DNA of 64,000 nucleotides from Bacteroidales bacterium (GCA_016285355.1 JAEEQP010000012.1:1-64000), one strand, 5' to 3'. Positions 24,321-33,601 are shown, counted from the first letter of the stretch. Notes: a model not told the origin generated them from the sequence alone. Numbers and translations: made by a program.

Positions 24321-25373
24321 TTAATTGAGACAACCATCCGACTTTCTATTATATTTTAGATAGATTTTGTTTAAAAAATTATAGATATATTTATTGTAAA
24401 ACCAAACAACAGGTATTAGACATATAACGACAACAATATCAGCCATCAACGCATAAAAAATATTAGATTCTACCGGAAAAAAACGCAAATACTTAACACC
24501 AACAAAACGCACAATTCTCAAAATGGGTTGATGAAATGCATAGATTGCAAGAGTATTACGACCTAACCAACTCAGAATCCCAATTTTTCGATCAACCAAA
24601 AAATAAAAGAAAGTTATTAATGCCAATATTCCTAAAAAAGACAATAACTCAAAAATGAAAATATTACCAAATCTATTTGCTCCCATATTCACTTTGTTGT
24701 TTAAAACAATAGACAAGGCAATGTATAAGGCGATGAGAATGAGACTGACAAAACAAAACAATAATTTATATTGTCTTGAAGTTTTACCATGCTCCTCCAA
24801 CACCCTATAGACCATATTACCGACCCAAAAAAATTGTAATGCTACAAAAGCAATGTTAAAGCCCCATGGAAAATTTGTTTTAAAGCAGAAACCGCAACAT
24901 GCCAATAAAATAACGACAATAAATTGCCCTCCCCTTTTTTCAATCCGACTAATCAGGAAGAACAACACTTCTGTTACAAATAAACAAGGCAAAAACCATA
25001 GAATTACGTTGTGTTCCATTAAACCATTCCACTGTGCGCCATAAACCATACCTACCAGAGGTTGCCACCAATTAAGATCAACTGGTCGGAAACGCCTTTC
25101 AACTAACAACCAATATAACCACGTTACAAGATAAAAGAAAACATAGGGGATTACCAATGTGTTAAACCGACTTTTAAGAAATGTCTCCCAAGTGTATTTC
25201 TTCTCATTGCAAACCAAACCCGAAAGGAAGAAAAACAAAGGCATATGGAAACTATAAATAATTAACCAAGAATTATTGGTAAGCAAAGTATGCCCTAAAA
25301 TGACAAGGCAAATTGCTACACCCTTGCAATTATCTATCCACTGTACCCTTTCTTTATACGTTGTATCTATCAT
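24321..25373 (-). CDS. Acyltransferase family 3 membrane protein (OafA-like)
   Basis: 350 aa, about ten membrane helices. The N-terminal family signature VQWIDNCKGVAICLVILGHT and FHMPLFFFLSGL is present, with the catalytic His in ILGHT. Transfers acetyl or other acyl groups to exported glycans. AT-rich composition compared with the flanking core genes suggests that this part of the locus was acquired. Confidence 0.92.
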   Translation of the reverse strand: MIDTTYKERVQWIDNCKGVAICLVILGHTLLTNNSWLIIYSFHMPLFFFLSGLVCNEKKYTWETFLKSRFNTLVIPYVFFYLVTWLYWLLVERRFRPVDLNWWQPLVGMVYGAQWNGLMEHNVILWFLPCLFVTEVLFFLISRIEKRGGQFIVVILLACCGFCFKTNFPWGFNIAFVALQFFWVGNMVYRVLEEHGKTSRQYKLLFCFVSLILIALYIALSIVLNNKVNMGANRFGNIFIFELLSFLGILALITFFYFLVDRKIGILSWLGRNTLAIYAFHQPILRIVRFVGVKYLRFFPVESNIFYALMADIVVVICLIPVVWFYNKYIYNFLNKIYLKYNRKSDGCLN

Positions 25374-25383
25374 ACATTTTCAT

Positions 25384-26406
25384 TTAGTCCAAATCAAAAA
25401 AAGACAGATTCCATTTCTTATCCGAAAAAGCCTCGGTGTTCTGCTTGATTATAAATGGATTGGGATGTGAAGATTTTAAGAAAAGCAATCCTTTCAGAGC
25501 TGAAGCAAATTCTGTTTCGGGCATAGCCCATACGCGGATAAATGCTATGTGTGGATATTTCTGTGCAAAATATTTGGCTAACAAAGCTACTGCTTTTTTA
25601 AGAGAAATGGATGACCCTTCTGGGAGAACACATTTTTCTATCTTAATAATCTGGGAACCCTCATACTCTCCAAAGCTGTATATACAAGAGGCTATGGGGT
25701 TATTATCACTCTTTATGGAAAGTGTTTTTATGCCTTTATATGACTCTTTCCATTTGAACAATTCATAAGAATGTGTTACCGATAAAACATCCCTGTCATC
25801 ATCCCAAAACAAATTATCAAATCCACATTCCTCAATCTTAAATCTCTGATAGCCTCGACCATAAAACCAAATGCCCACTTTTTGGATGAAAATACACCTT
25901 CCTAATAATTGAAGCAATTTTTTGCTTTTAAACAGGCCTTTTGCAAACTCCTTAGCGTTATTCACCATGACATAGTTGTTCATGCCGAAAAGAGTATCCC
26001 AGCCCATTTTCTTAAACCCTGGATACGAATTGATGTAGTTTGGGAAACCAATTACTGCTTGGTACTTGGTGTTTTTGAAAATATAATCAACAGCGAACCT
26101 CACCACTTTTGACCAAATGCCTTTCCCTTGATACTCCGGAAGCACACCACTTTCGCAAGACTGCAACATTGGAATAGCCTTCCCTTTGTACTGGTATTCA
26201 ACAGGCATATATGAATTCATTCCAACAAGTTTTCCATCATGATATGCGCCAAAAACCAACGAATCCCCTAATGGGTTTTCGTAATGCTTTTTTACCCAAA
26301 TAGCATTATTTTCTTCATAGTCCTTGGTTGCATTAAATGCGGCACGGTAAACAACCAATTGGTCGGGAAGGGTGGTTTTATCTAAAGCTTTAATCTCAAA
26401 ATCCAT
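25384..26406 (-). CDS. GNAT-family N-acetyltransferase
   Basis: 340 aa from ATG 26406; the upstream GTG adds one residue only. The acetyl-CoA-binding region reads SGVLPEYQGKGIWSKVVRFA (residues about 93-112). Its length suggests two GNAT folds, with the C-terminal half degenerate. Within the capsule locus it probably acylates an amino sugar or an amino acid added by one of the TupA-like ligases; this is inference. It lies about 10 bp from the acyltransferase gene. Confidence 0.85.
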   Translation of the reverse strand: MDFEIKALDKTTLPDQLVVYRAAFNATKDYEENNAIWVKKHYENPLGDSLVFGAYHDGKLVGMNSYMPVEYQYKGKAIPMLQSCESGVLPEYQGKGIWSKVVRFAVDYIFKNTKYQAVIGFPNYINSYPGFKKMGWDTLFGMNNYVMVNNAKEFAKGLFKSKKLLQLLGRCIFIQKVGIWFYGRGYQRFKIEECGFDNLFWDDDRDVLSVTHSYELFKWKESYKGIKTLSIKSDNNPIASCIYSFGEYEGSQIIKIEKCVLPEGSSISLKKAVALLAKYFAQKYPHIAFIRVWAMPETEFASALKGLLFLKSSHPNPFIIKQNTEAFSDKKWNLSFFDLD

Positions 26407-26425
26407 CACAGTATCTCTTAGGTTG

Positions 26426-27364
26426 TTATTTTTTTACCTCCACACCACTCAAATCAATCAAGCTTCCTGCGATTTGCTGGAACTCCTTTGTATAGAAATC
26501 CATAATACCGCCATACGACGTAAAAGTCATCTCACCGAAATAAACCTTACCATCAAGATTGTATAAATCACAACGAACTACTGGAAATGGTTTAGACAAT
26601 TTCTCAGCAACCTCCAACATGTGTTCGTATCCATTGGGTTTCGGAATGGGTTTAGCCAAAGTGAAATCAGGAGTTACCGCACAATACTCTGGTTTTGGAT
26701 TCCAGTCGCGGTCATACAACAACACTTCCGCGCCATCCTTATTTGTAACAAATCTGTTCATACAAACCCAGATGTAATGTACTTTTCCATTGAAACACCA
26801 GATTTTATAGTCAATCAGGGTTTGGGAATACTGTTCCGAAATTGGATCGTTAATCAAAACCTCGTCTGCTATAACACGATGTGGAACACGTAAATAATGC
26901 ATCTCAGCGGAAGATGTAATCATGAAATTCTTGTCCAAGTCGTAGTACATCTGCCTGATTTCATTTATATCGTATTGGCCCTTGTCCCTAATCATTTTTA
27001 CGCCAGAGCCGTATGTGGTTTTCAATATGAAAGATTGTGGTAAATCAGTAAAATCAATCTGCTGGCCATCGTCCCACACTTTATACTGTTTGACGAGTAT
27101 TTCTTCCAAACCGCAATCTTTGATGTAATCCCTCACGGCACACTTGTCTGACAGCCTACTCCATTCTGTAGTGTCAGTATTAAGTGCCAGCCATAAGATT
27201 TTCTCGTTTAAGGTTTGTGGATCTTTAAGGTTTGGAAAACGTTTTTCCCTCATCCAAAATCTAATATTGATAATCAGTTTGGGGAATCTAGGGCACATCC
27301 AATTAACCAAGACAAACAATGGTTTAAAGATGGTTCTACCTGTTTTTGATGTAATAATATGCAT
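26426..27364 (-). CDS. TupA-like ATP-grasp ligase 1
   Basis: 312 aa. ATP-grasp amidoligase related to TupA of teichuronopeptide synthesis: TLNEKILWLAL, DKCAVRDYI, the ATP-contact FILKTTYGSGVKMI, DYKIWCFNGK and the C-terminal VRCDLYNLDGKVYFGEMTFT metal-binding region. Start at 27364, preceded by GGAG. A longer frame from 27409 reads through the remnant of a capA 3' end and is rejected. The family is thought to attach amino acids or peptides by amide bonds to uronic acids. It is one of three in this locus. Confidence 0.9.
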   Translation of the reverse strand: MHIITSKTGRTIFKPLFVLVNWMCPRFPKLIINIRFWMREKRFPNLKDPQTLNEKILWLALNTDTTEWSRLSDKCAVRDYIKDCGLEEILVKQYKVWDDGQQIDFTDLPQSFILKTTYGSGVKMIRDKGQYDINEIRQMYYDLDKNFMITSSAEMHYLRVPHRVIADEVLINDPISEQYSQTLIDYKIWCFNGKVHYIWVCMNRFVTNKDGAEVLLYDRDWNPKPEYCAVTPDFTLAKPIPKPNGYEHMLEVAEKLSKPFPVVRCDLYNLDGKVYFGEMTFTSYGGIMDFYTKEFQQIAGSLIDLSGVEVKK

Positions 27365-27410
27365 ATTATAATCTCCTTTTGATAAAATCTTTAATTGTTC
27401 CGCCAACAAT
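27365..27410 (-). pseudogene. Duplicated 3' end of a capA-like gene
   Basis: In the frame ending with the TAA at 27365 it reads IIVGGTIKDFIKRRL-stop, matching the end of the CapA protein encoded at 29463-30479 (VIGGTVKDYIKRRL). The remnant overlaps the ribosome-binding region of the first TupA-like gene. It indicates that a capA gene once ended directly before it. Confidence 0.8.
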
Positions 27411-27488
27411 TATTGTATACGTTACCGTCTTTCGTATTCTTTAGAAAGGTGGCATAGAATGCTTTTGAAAAAAAATTAGAAGCGTAAA

Positions 27489-28466
27489 TTAGCCCATAAA
27501 AATGTATGCGTTTCCAAATAATTCCAGTTCTTTTTCGAGTTGGCCATTAATGTCAAACGTGGCTTTTACGCAACCAAAATTGTTATCGCCATTTCCCGTG
27601 CAACACACATTTTTTCCGAATGCTTGATATGCTTTTAGTATCTCTGGCTTAGGGTCACTCTTGGGGGCAAAAACAGTACTAACAGAAATCACATTCTCCA
27701 AATTATTCTGATTAAGCAATTCAACAAATTTGCCTGAACTATCAGAACCATGGTGTGGAATTTTTATATAGTTTACGCTCAATAGGTCGTCCGCATCAAT
27801 GAACTGGACGGACTGGTCGACCAAATCGCCTGTAAAAAGATAATTGAATCCATTAATGTCCATTACATAAACAAGACTTAAGTCATTCAAAACAAAGTCT
27901 TTATCATTCCCATCTCGTCTTTCCACCAATGCACTATTTGGCAACAAGAATTTCAGCGAAATCTCGACTTCATTACCCGAAACAGATTCAACAATTTTTA
28001 TCCTATACAGACTTCGTGGTGTTTCTCCCTTATTTAAACTCACAAAGTTGAGATTATATTTTCTATTACTATCATACTCTTTCATCAGAAAAGCAATAGT
28101 CTTGGCCGATTCTTCACAAACCTCATAATTCTGACCTCCATTGAAAGAACTGGGCACATAGATTTTGGATTTCTTTTCGGAATCAAATGCCGTAAGCAAG
28201 TCTATAATACCTAATGAATGATCGCAATCGGGATGTGTCCAAACAAAAGCGTCAATTTGACTTATACAATTGTTTTCCAACAATTTACTTGTATGATTAT
28301 AACCATTGCTTACATAACAATCCGTAACAATGGTAACTTGGGGAGTTCCCTTGTCGCGCACAAAAAGGACTATTGACTCTCCTTCGCTCGGATACCCCAC
28401 AACGAAAATCTGAATGTCAATATCATTGTAATGCTCAACCTTGATTGTTTTGTCGAATAGTCTCAA
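27489..28466 (-). CDS. MBL-fold metallohydrolase (ComEC-like), third gene of a three-gene cassette
   Basis: 325 aa. Metallo-beta-lactamase fold: VVGYPSEGESIVL at the N-terminus, the metal motif THPDCDH (HxDxDH), LFTGDL and KIPHHGSDSSG, as in the ComEC C-terminal hydrolase. There is no membrane domain, so it is soluble. The best start is TTG 28466; no ATG exists downstream before conserved sequence, and a stop lies just upstream. It overlaps the 66-aa gene by 32 bp. The substrate could be nucleic acid or a nucleotide; an antiviral or toxin role is possible from context only. Confidence 0.85.
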   Translation of the reverse strand: MRLFDKTIKVEHYNDIDIQIFVVGYPSEGESIVLFVRDKGTPQVTIVTDCYVSNGYNHTSKLLENNCISQIDAFVWTHPDCDHSLGIIDLLTAFDSEKKSKIYVPSSFNGGQNYEVCEESAKTIAFLMKEYDSNRKYNLNFVSLNKGETPRSLYRIKIVESVSGNEVEISLKFLLPNSALVERRDGNDKDFVLNDLSLVYVMDINGFNYLFTGDLVDQSVQFIDADDLLSVNYIKIPHHGSDSSGKFVELLNQNNLENVISVSTVFAPKSDPKPEILKAYQAFGKNVCCTGNGDNNFGCVKATFDINGQLEKELELFGNAYIFMG

Positions 28467-28635
28467 AGTCGCTAATGATTATGACGTTAGGCTTTGTTCC
28501 AATGAGTGCAGACCTGCGTGGGGACAAAGAAATAAGGGAACTTCTTCTCAATCCTGTGATTGCCGGTCCCATGGGTTTTACTGGTTTTCTAACACAATTA
28601 CTTCTTGTTTCAATATGTATTCTGTCTTGTCTCAT
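28435..28635 (-). CDS. Small basic 66-aa protein between the cassette genes
   Basis: Starts MRQDRIHIETRSNCVRKPVK and is Arg/Ser-rich; no family recognised. Its ATG overlaps the stop of the 243-aa gene (ATGA), and its 3' end overlaps the TTG start of the MBL gene by 32 bp. It is therefore tightly coupled on both sides. It could be a real link gene or an upstream leader that drives re-initiation on the TTG start. Confidence 0.45.
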   Translation of the reverse strand: MRQDRIHIETRSNCVRKPVKPMGPAITGLRRSSLISLSPRRSALIGTKPNVIIISDFETIRQNNQG

Positions 28636-29363
28636 ATAAAACAACGCGATGTTTCTTGTTCGGAAATAGTTATCATCCTATTGATTATACCTTGGTCGTA
28701 CTTGTTGATATCGTCATGTAGGGAAATACTTAATATTGTTTTAACCAAGATATCATATTTATTGTCTTCATATAGCTGAAGATACCTAATTAATGCTGTA
28801 TCTATGCTTTCTACTCCATCTACTTTGTATTCGTCAGAATAGCGCCCGTTGATAGGTGTATCAATACTAACAAAAGCAGACTTGTCGATAATAGAGTCTA
28901 AGTCATCTTTATCAACAAAATTGTAGTGGTCAACTTGGCAAGTAAGAAACTTTGATGTAGTTATAGGTTCCATTATTGGGTCAAACAATAATGTTTTTAT
29001 TTTCTCAATGGACTGTTTAGAAATGCTTCCATCATTACTACATTGCACTTCGATATAAAGATAATATGGACTTACGACAACCTTGCCCTTAGTATTGTCA
29101 TCAAAAACAACGTCTGAAAAGCAAAAGACCTTCTTTTCGGCGATGGTTTCTAAAGTTATGTCCAAATTATAAGCCACAGAATCCACGTCCACCATTTGTC
29201 TTTCAAGTTCCGAAAGAACATTTTCCTTGTAATTGTTGCTTATCTCTTTATATTTAGCAAGATAGTCATCCTTAAAACTTGGAAGGCTGAAAAAGTCGAG
29301 TCGAAAAGAAATTCTTTTCCTCATAGCTTTCATTTTCGAAGAATATGGCTTTTTCTCACACAT
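28632..29363 (-). CDS. Unknown 243-aa protein, first gene of the three-gene MBL cassette
   Basis: 243 aa, no signal peptide or membrane helix. It starts with a short basic segment, then alternating strands and helices with many Asp residues (for example DKDDLDSIIDKSAF). No family recognised. The promoter box at 29405-29412 is 42 nt upstream and the stop overlaps the next ATG (ATGA), so this gene heads the cassette. The whole unit lies between a capA gene and a duplicated capA tail, in a locus otherwise devoted to polysaccharide, so it is probably an inserted accessory module. Confidence 0.75.
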   Translation of the reverse strand: MCEKKPYSSKMKAMRKRISFRLDFFSLPSFKDDYLAKYKEISNNYKENVLSELERQMVDVDSVAYNLDITLETIAEKKVFCFSDVVFDDNTKGKVVVSPYYLYIEVQCSNDGSISKQSIEKIKTLLFDPIMEPITTSKFLTCQVDHYNFVDKDDLDSIIDKSAFVSIDTPINGRYSDEYKVDGVESIDTALIRYLQLYEDNKYDILVKTILSISLHDDINKYDQGIINRMITISEQETSRCFI

Positions 29364-29404
29364 AATTTGTAGATTCTTTTTGTCCTATTTATCCATTCAA
29401 ATTG

Positions 29405-29412
29405 CAAAAATA
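29405..29412 (-). promoter_or_regulatory. -7 box for the three-gene MBL cassette
   Basis: CAAAAATA (TATTTTTG on the minus strand), 42 nt upstream of ATG 29363, in the gap just downstream of the capA stop. Confidence 0.6.
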
Positions 29413-29462
29413 CATATTTTTATAATATCAAGAATCCTTTCTTGAAAAACGGAATAAAATAA

Positions 29463-30479
29463 TTACAATCTCCTCTTGATATAATCTTTAACCGTCCCGC
29501 CAATCACAGCCGGATGAGCCAGCATCTTCTTTGCAATATCCTTATGATTCGCTTTGCGATATTGCTTGTAGCACCGGCTTATTTCAGCATGATACTCCTC
29601 AGAATTGTCTTCCTTGACCAATTGCTCATTAAGGTAATCGAAACGAAACTCTTTGGGAACATCCTTTTCATCAACGATTTGTGACGCAAATTCATTATTA
29701 ATCCTCACATACTCCATTTTAGGGACAATGGTATCTTTCGATAAATCCACGCTCACAATAGCACCATATTTTGTGGGTTTCCAAGGCATATCGAAGACGA
29801 AATTACCCAAGGAATAGAAAATGTACTTGCCTTGGTATTGCTCATAGCCTTGTAGTACATGAGGATGCATACCGATCACCATATCAAAACCAACATCCAC
29901 TAACCAATGGGCAAAACGTTTTTGCTGCGAAGAAGGACGATTAATGAACTCGTTGCCCCAATGTACAAAAACAATCTTGAAAGCGTCTTCGGGCAGCTGC
30001 CGTATCTCCTGCTCAATTTCTTTATATTCCGGGTTATGCCAATAACAAGGCTCTTTAGAGAACGCATCTATGCGTTGCGAAAAACCTGTAATGCTTACTT
30101 TTCTGCCTTGATGGTCAAAGACCTGTGATTTTTGTGCATTGCTGCCGAAACATAAACAACCGCATGATGTTAGATAATCGAAGGTACGCTGGTAGGCGTT
30201 TGCCCCGTGCTGCATGGCATGGTTGTTGGCAATGCCATACAGATTGAAGTGCTTCAAATGGTTGAGATATTGTGGATCTACACGGAACTGCAAAGCCGCA
30301 TTGCCTGTCTTATCAGATATCTCGGATGCCACCCCCTCAAAGTTGCCAATCCAACAGTCTTCAGGTTTTTTGTCGATGTGCTGAAACGGGTTAAAACCTT
30401 GTTTCAGTTTGCTGCCTACGCCGAAGCCAGTATCAAAATATCCGTCGGTGAGGTTAATATCTCCCACAATTTTTAGCAT
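29463..30479 (-). CDS. CapA-family protein 1
   Basis: 338 aa. CapA/PgsA-type metallophosphoesterase-like fold: VGDINLTDGYFD at the start, WIGNFEGVAS, IANNHAMQHG, VHWGNEF and MHPHVLQG. The signal or anchor helix of CapA proteins in poly-gamma-glutamate synthesis is absent, so it is cytoplasmic. The family is linked to amide-bonded surface polymers, which suits the three TupA-like ligases nearby. The start overlaps the glycosyltransferase stop (ATGCTAA). A second copy of its last 13-14 codons lies at 27365-27410. Confidence 0.9.
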   Translation of the reverse strand: MLKIVGDINLTDGYFDTGFGVGSKLKQGFNPFQHIDKKPEDCWIGNFEGVASEISDKTGNAALQFRVDPQYLNHLKHFNLYGIANNHAMQHGANAYQRTFDYLTSCGCLCFGSNAQKSQVFDHQGRKVSITGFSQRIDAFSKEPCYWHNPEYKEIEQEIRQLPEDAFKIVFVHWGNEFINRPSSQQKRFAHWLVDVGFDMVIGMHPHVLQGYEQYQGKYIFYSLGNFVFDMPWKPTKYGAIVSVDLSKDTIVPKMEYVRINNEFASQIVDEKDVPKEFRFDYLNEQLVKEDNSEEYHAEISRCYKQYRKANHKDIAKKMLAHPAVIGGTVKDYIKRRL

Positions 30480-31525
30480 GATAACACTCCTAACTTTTTC
30501 AGGTTTTCTTCCGAAAGGACAATACGGCTGTCATATTGTGCCGCCTTTTCACGACAAATAACCGACAACCTTTGCACTTCTTCTGGATGGTCTATAACGA
30601 ACTTCATCCTTTCTGTCAACGCTTCTACATCATGTGATGGGATTATCCATCCTGTCTGCCCGTCCTCAATCACATCCTTGTTCAAATTCCAGTCCGAAGC
30701 AATAATGGGCAAGGATGAAATATAAGCATCAATCACAATGCCCGGGAAACCTTCACCGTGCCAATAGGTTGGGAAGAGCATGACATCGTATTTGGCTAAC
30801 TCATCATAGTTGTTGGTATCTCTTAAATTCAACAATCCCTTATACTCAACTTCACTATGGGCACCCACCATTTCATTGAATCGTTTGGCGTATACAGCAT
30901 CTTCCGATTCCCTACCGTAAAACACCACATCGAATCTTCCTTGATACCCAGCTTGGTTTAATGCGTCAACACTATTGATAATATCCGTACAGCCCTTATA
31001 TTCTTCAACCCGTGACAAAAAAACGAAATGAGTTTTGTTGTCTTTTTTAGGTTGTTTTACCCCATAATGGTTGATGATTTTGGAGTTAGGCACATAAACG
31101 GCATTATTCAATCCACTTTCTTGCAAGGAATCCACCATGGATTGGCCTTGCACAAAAATGCCTTTCAAGAAAGCGTAAGTCGAAACTTTGAACCGACCTT
31201 CCTTTATCATCTCATGGAAGGAGCCACCGACTACCCAATAGAAGCAATCATTGGGCAGGCGCATTTTTTTTATGAAACCGATTAAAGTGTCTGCACTTCC
31301 AGGATTGGCGGAAATGATAACCTTTGCCTTTCTGTGAAAGAGCAAAACCAAAACCAAACGAACCATGACCCATGGACGTTTTTTCCAGTTCAATGTGTCT
31401 ACGGTTATCACATGGTCGAAAACCTGAACAAAGCGATCCAGAAACAATTGGTTCTTCATGATATCACCCCCTGGCGGAATGGTACCCAGTCCCATGGGAC
31501 CGATGAAGATAAGTGTGTTTTTCAT
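30473..31525 (-). CDS. Family 4 glycosyltransferase 1
   Basis: 350 aa from ATG 31525; the upstream TTG at 31534 adds three residues and is less likely. GT-B fold: the Gly-rich start FIGPMGLGTIPPGG, the VFLSRVEEYKGC nucleotide-sugar region and the EGFPGIVIDAYISSLPIIASD retaining-enzyme motif. The start overlaps the end of the second TupA-like gene, and the stop overlaps the capA 1 start by 7 bp. Donor sugar unknown. Confidence 0.92.
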   Translation of the reverse strand: MKNTLIFIGPMGLGTIPPGGDIMKNQLFLDRFVQVFDHVITVDTLNWKKRPWVMVRLVLVLLFHRKAKVIISANPGSADTLIGFIKKMRLPNDCFYWVVGGSFHEMIKEGRFKVSTYAFLKGIFVQGQSMVDSLQESGLNNAVYVPNSKIINHYGVKQPKKDNKTHFVFLSRVEEYKGCTDIINSVDALNQAGYQGRFDVVFYGRESEDAVYAKRFNEMVGAHSEVEYKGLLNLRDTNNYDELAKYDVMLFPTYWHGEGFPGIVIDAYISSLPIIASDWNLNKDVIEDGQTGWIIPSHDVEALTERMKFVIDHPEEVQRLSVICREKAAQYDSRIVLSEENLKKLGVLSC

Positions 31526-31530
31526 TCCAA

Positions 31531-32475
31531 TCAAATAGTCTTTTCCGGCAGCTTAATCCAATCACCACATTGCTTATTCCATTCTTCAGATGAAAAATTA
31601 TCATACCCCGAAGAATCATAAAAAGTCAATTCGCCAAAATACACCTTGCCTCCACTGCAATACAGATCCACCCTAATATGGGCAAAGCCTTGTGATAATG
31701 TTGTTGCTATCTCTTTCATTTCATCAAACCGCTCGGGTTTTTCAAACACAATTTCTGCTTGGGACCCAACAGCACTGGTCAGCGGTAGTTTGTTGAACGA
31801 CATATCATAATAATTGAAATTATGGTCGGTGAATCTGTTACTAGCGATTAACATGAACTTCGGCGTGCCACCAAAACAATAGAATTTATAATCTTTTAGC
31901 TGCTCTCCTTTATTGATCTGCTGATTATCAGCATCATATTCATCACTCAAATAAGCTTCAGCAAGTATTCGCTTTTGAATATTCTTGTAAGGATATTCTC
32001 TCATCGTCCGATAGACATTGTCTTTCATTGATTTATTCAACTTTTTTACTGCAGCCTCACGGTCAAACTCTTCTTTATTTTTGCAAATCACCACCCCACC
32101 ACTATCACTACCGTGCGTGGTTTTCAAAACAAATTGCTGCGGCAAACTATCCCAATCAATTTCTTCAACACTATTCCACAAGCCCAAAGTTGGAATAATA
32201 TATTGTTCACCGATTTTGTCAGCCACGATTTTCTTCACTTCGTATTTGTCAACAATATTGGTGTATTCTGGCTTCCTGTCATAAAGCTTTAGCCATTGCA
32301 GTTTTTCAGTGTAAGTTCTTGGATTCTCAAGATCCAATTTGTACCCAAATTTGATACGCCATATCATCTTAAGATATCTCTCATCATCCATGTTATCAAA
32401 CAAATGAGAGCTCTCAATCAGATAACATAAAGCCATGGAAGGGTTCTTAATTGCTTTAACGATTTTCTGCATCAT
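31531..32475 (-). CDS. TupA-like ATP-grasp ligase 2
   Basis: 314 aa. Same architecture as the copies at 26426 and 36443: TYTEKLQWLKLYD, FVLKTTHGSDSGGVV, LKDYKFYCFGG and VRVDLY-like/GKVYFGELTFYDSSG. It begins within the end of the second capA gene (20-bp overlap) and is followed by a glycosyltransferase, so it is tightly coupled. Expected to form amide bonds on uronic acid residues; substrate specificity unknown. Confidence 0.92.
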   Translation of the reverse strand: MMQKIVKAIKNPSMALCYLIESSHLFDNMDDERYLKMIWRIKFGYKLDLENPRTYTEKLQWLKLYDRKPEYTNIVDKYEVKKIVADKIGEQYIIPTLGLWNSVEEIDWDSLPQQFVLKTTHGSDSGGVVICKNKEEFDREAAVKKLNKSMKDNVYRTMREYPYKNIQKRILAEAYLSDEYDADNQQINKGEQLKDYKFYCFGGTPKFMLIASNRFTDHNFNYYDMSFNKLPLTSAVGSQAEIVFEKPERFDEMKEIATTLSQGFAHIRVDLYCSGGKVYFGELTFYDSSGYDNFSSEEWNKQCGDWIKLPEKTI

Positions 32476-33601
32476 GATAAATCTTTTTTACAATGGATTC
32501 GATGAGCAAATCCCTGTGGGACTCACATTCAATAAAGTTCAAGATATTTAAAAGTTTTTTCTTTGGCATCAGATAGGGAATCCATCCTCTTCCCGCCGCC
32601 ACCCTAGCGTACTCATTGATGTAAGGAGCCAAACAGCTTAAATAGCCGCGGTTTTTCTCCCGAAAAGCCTTGTCTTGTGCCTCAAAAGCATTCTCATCAG
32701 ACAAAACAGCATTGATTTCACCTAATTCTCGGTGGAAATTTGTCAATTCCTTATCCTTTAACAATTTAACTTCTGGTGTGGCATTGCACTGTTCGTATGG
32801 CACACATTCGACATGTATCTCGTTATCATCGATGATTAAGTTAATGAAATAGCCGTAATTCCAAATATCATCACGACTACCCATTTCATCAAAGCAAAAG
32901 TTGCCTAAACCATAAACAATTGGTGCTCCTTTATAGATTTCATACCCAGAAAAACAATGCTGATGACCGTTGACAACCACATTGGCACCTATATCCACAT
33001 ACCACTGGTAAAATTGTCTCATCCTTGGGCTTGGGTATTGATACCCCTCATGACCACCATGAACAATAACTATTACAACATCTGCCTTTTGCTTAGCTTC
33101 GGTAATCTGATGATAATTGACAACAGCGTTCATCGCTGCTGATCCTCCCTTATCTTTTGACGCTATTGAAAACTCATTCTCACAGAAATTCACGATGGCA
33201 ATCGTCTTGCCTTCTATTTTTTTATAAAGAACTTTCTCCGCCTCAACATTGTTCACACCACCACCAACATAATCAATCTTATTATCTCTTAATGCCCGCA
33301 AAGTGTTTCTAACCCCAACATCACCATAATCACGGAAATGATTATTTGCCAGTGTGACACAATCGAAACCAACGGTCTTCAGCAAACCAACCCCTTTGGC
33401 CGAACATGATAAACAAGGACCAAACTTTACAATTGGTTTGACGGTGCTGTCCGCGACAGCACATTCAAAATTCACAATGGAATAGTCAGCCTCGGTCAAG
33501 TATGGTTGGATCTCCTTCATCACAGAGGCTCCCATATCGTCTTCTATTAGTTTGGCTACCCTCTCTTGTGGGCAATAATCACCTGCGATTAGTATTTTCA
33601 T
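32456..33601 (-). CDS. CapA-family protein 2
   Basis: 381 aa from ATG 33601 (MKILIAGDYCPQERV), which matches the family start. The frame extends to 33655 but would overlap the upstream acyltransferase gene. Motifs: VNFECAVAD, LANNHFRDYG, VHGGHEGYQYP and NGHQHCFSGYEIY, a fuller set of metal-binding residues than in CapA 1. It overlaps the second TupA-like gene by 20 bp. A CapA/TupA pair acting on the same polymer is a plausible module. Confidence 0.9.
   Translation of the reverse strand: MKILIAGDYCPQERVAKLIEDDMGASVMKEIQPYLTEADYSIVNFECAVADSTVKPIVKFGPCLSCSAKGVGLLKTVGFDCVTLANNHFRDYGDVGVRNTLRALRDNKIDYVGGGVNNVEAEKVLYKKIEGKTIAIVNFCENEFSIASKDKGGSAAMNAVVNYHQITEAKQKADVVIVIVHGGHEGYQYPSPRMRQFYQWYVDIGANVVVNGHQHCFSGYEIYKGAPIVYGLGNFCFDEMGSRDDIWNYGYFINLIIDDNEIHVECVPYEQCNATPEVKLLKDKELTNFHRELGEINAVLSDENAFEAQDKAFREKNRGYLSCLAPYINEYARVAAGRGWIPYLMPKKKLLNILNFIECESHRDLLIESIVKKIYHDAENR

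Noticed and set aside
27365..27409. Longer start for the first TupA-like ligase
   Set aside because: The extra codons are an out-of-frame reading of the capA tail remnant; GGAG precedes the ATG at 27364.
28632..29363. Assigning the 243-aa protein to a TIGR04255-like family
   Set aside because: Size is similar but no shared motif could be pointed to, so it is left as unknown.
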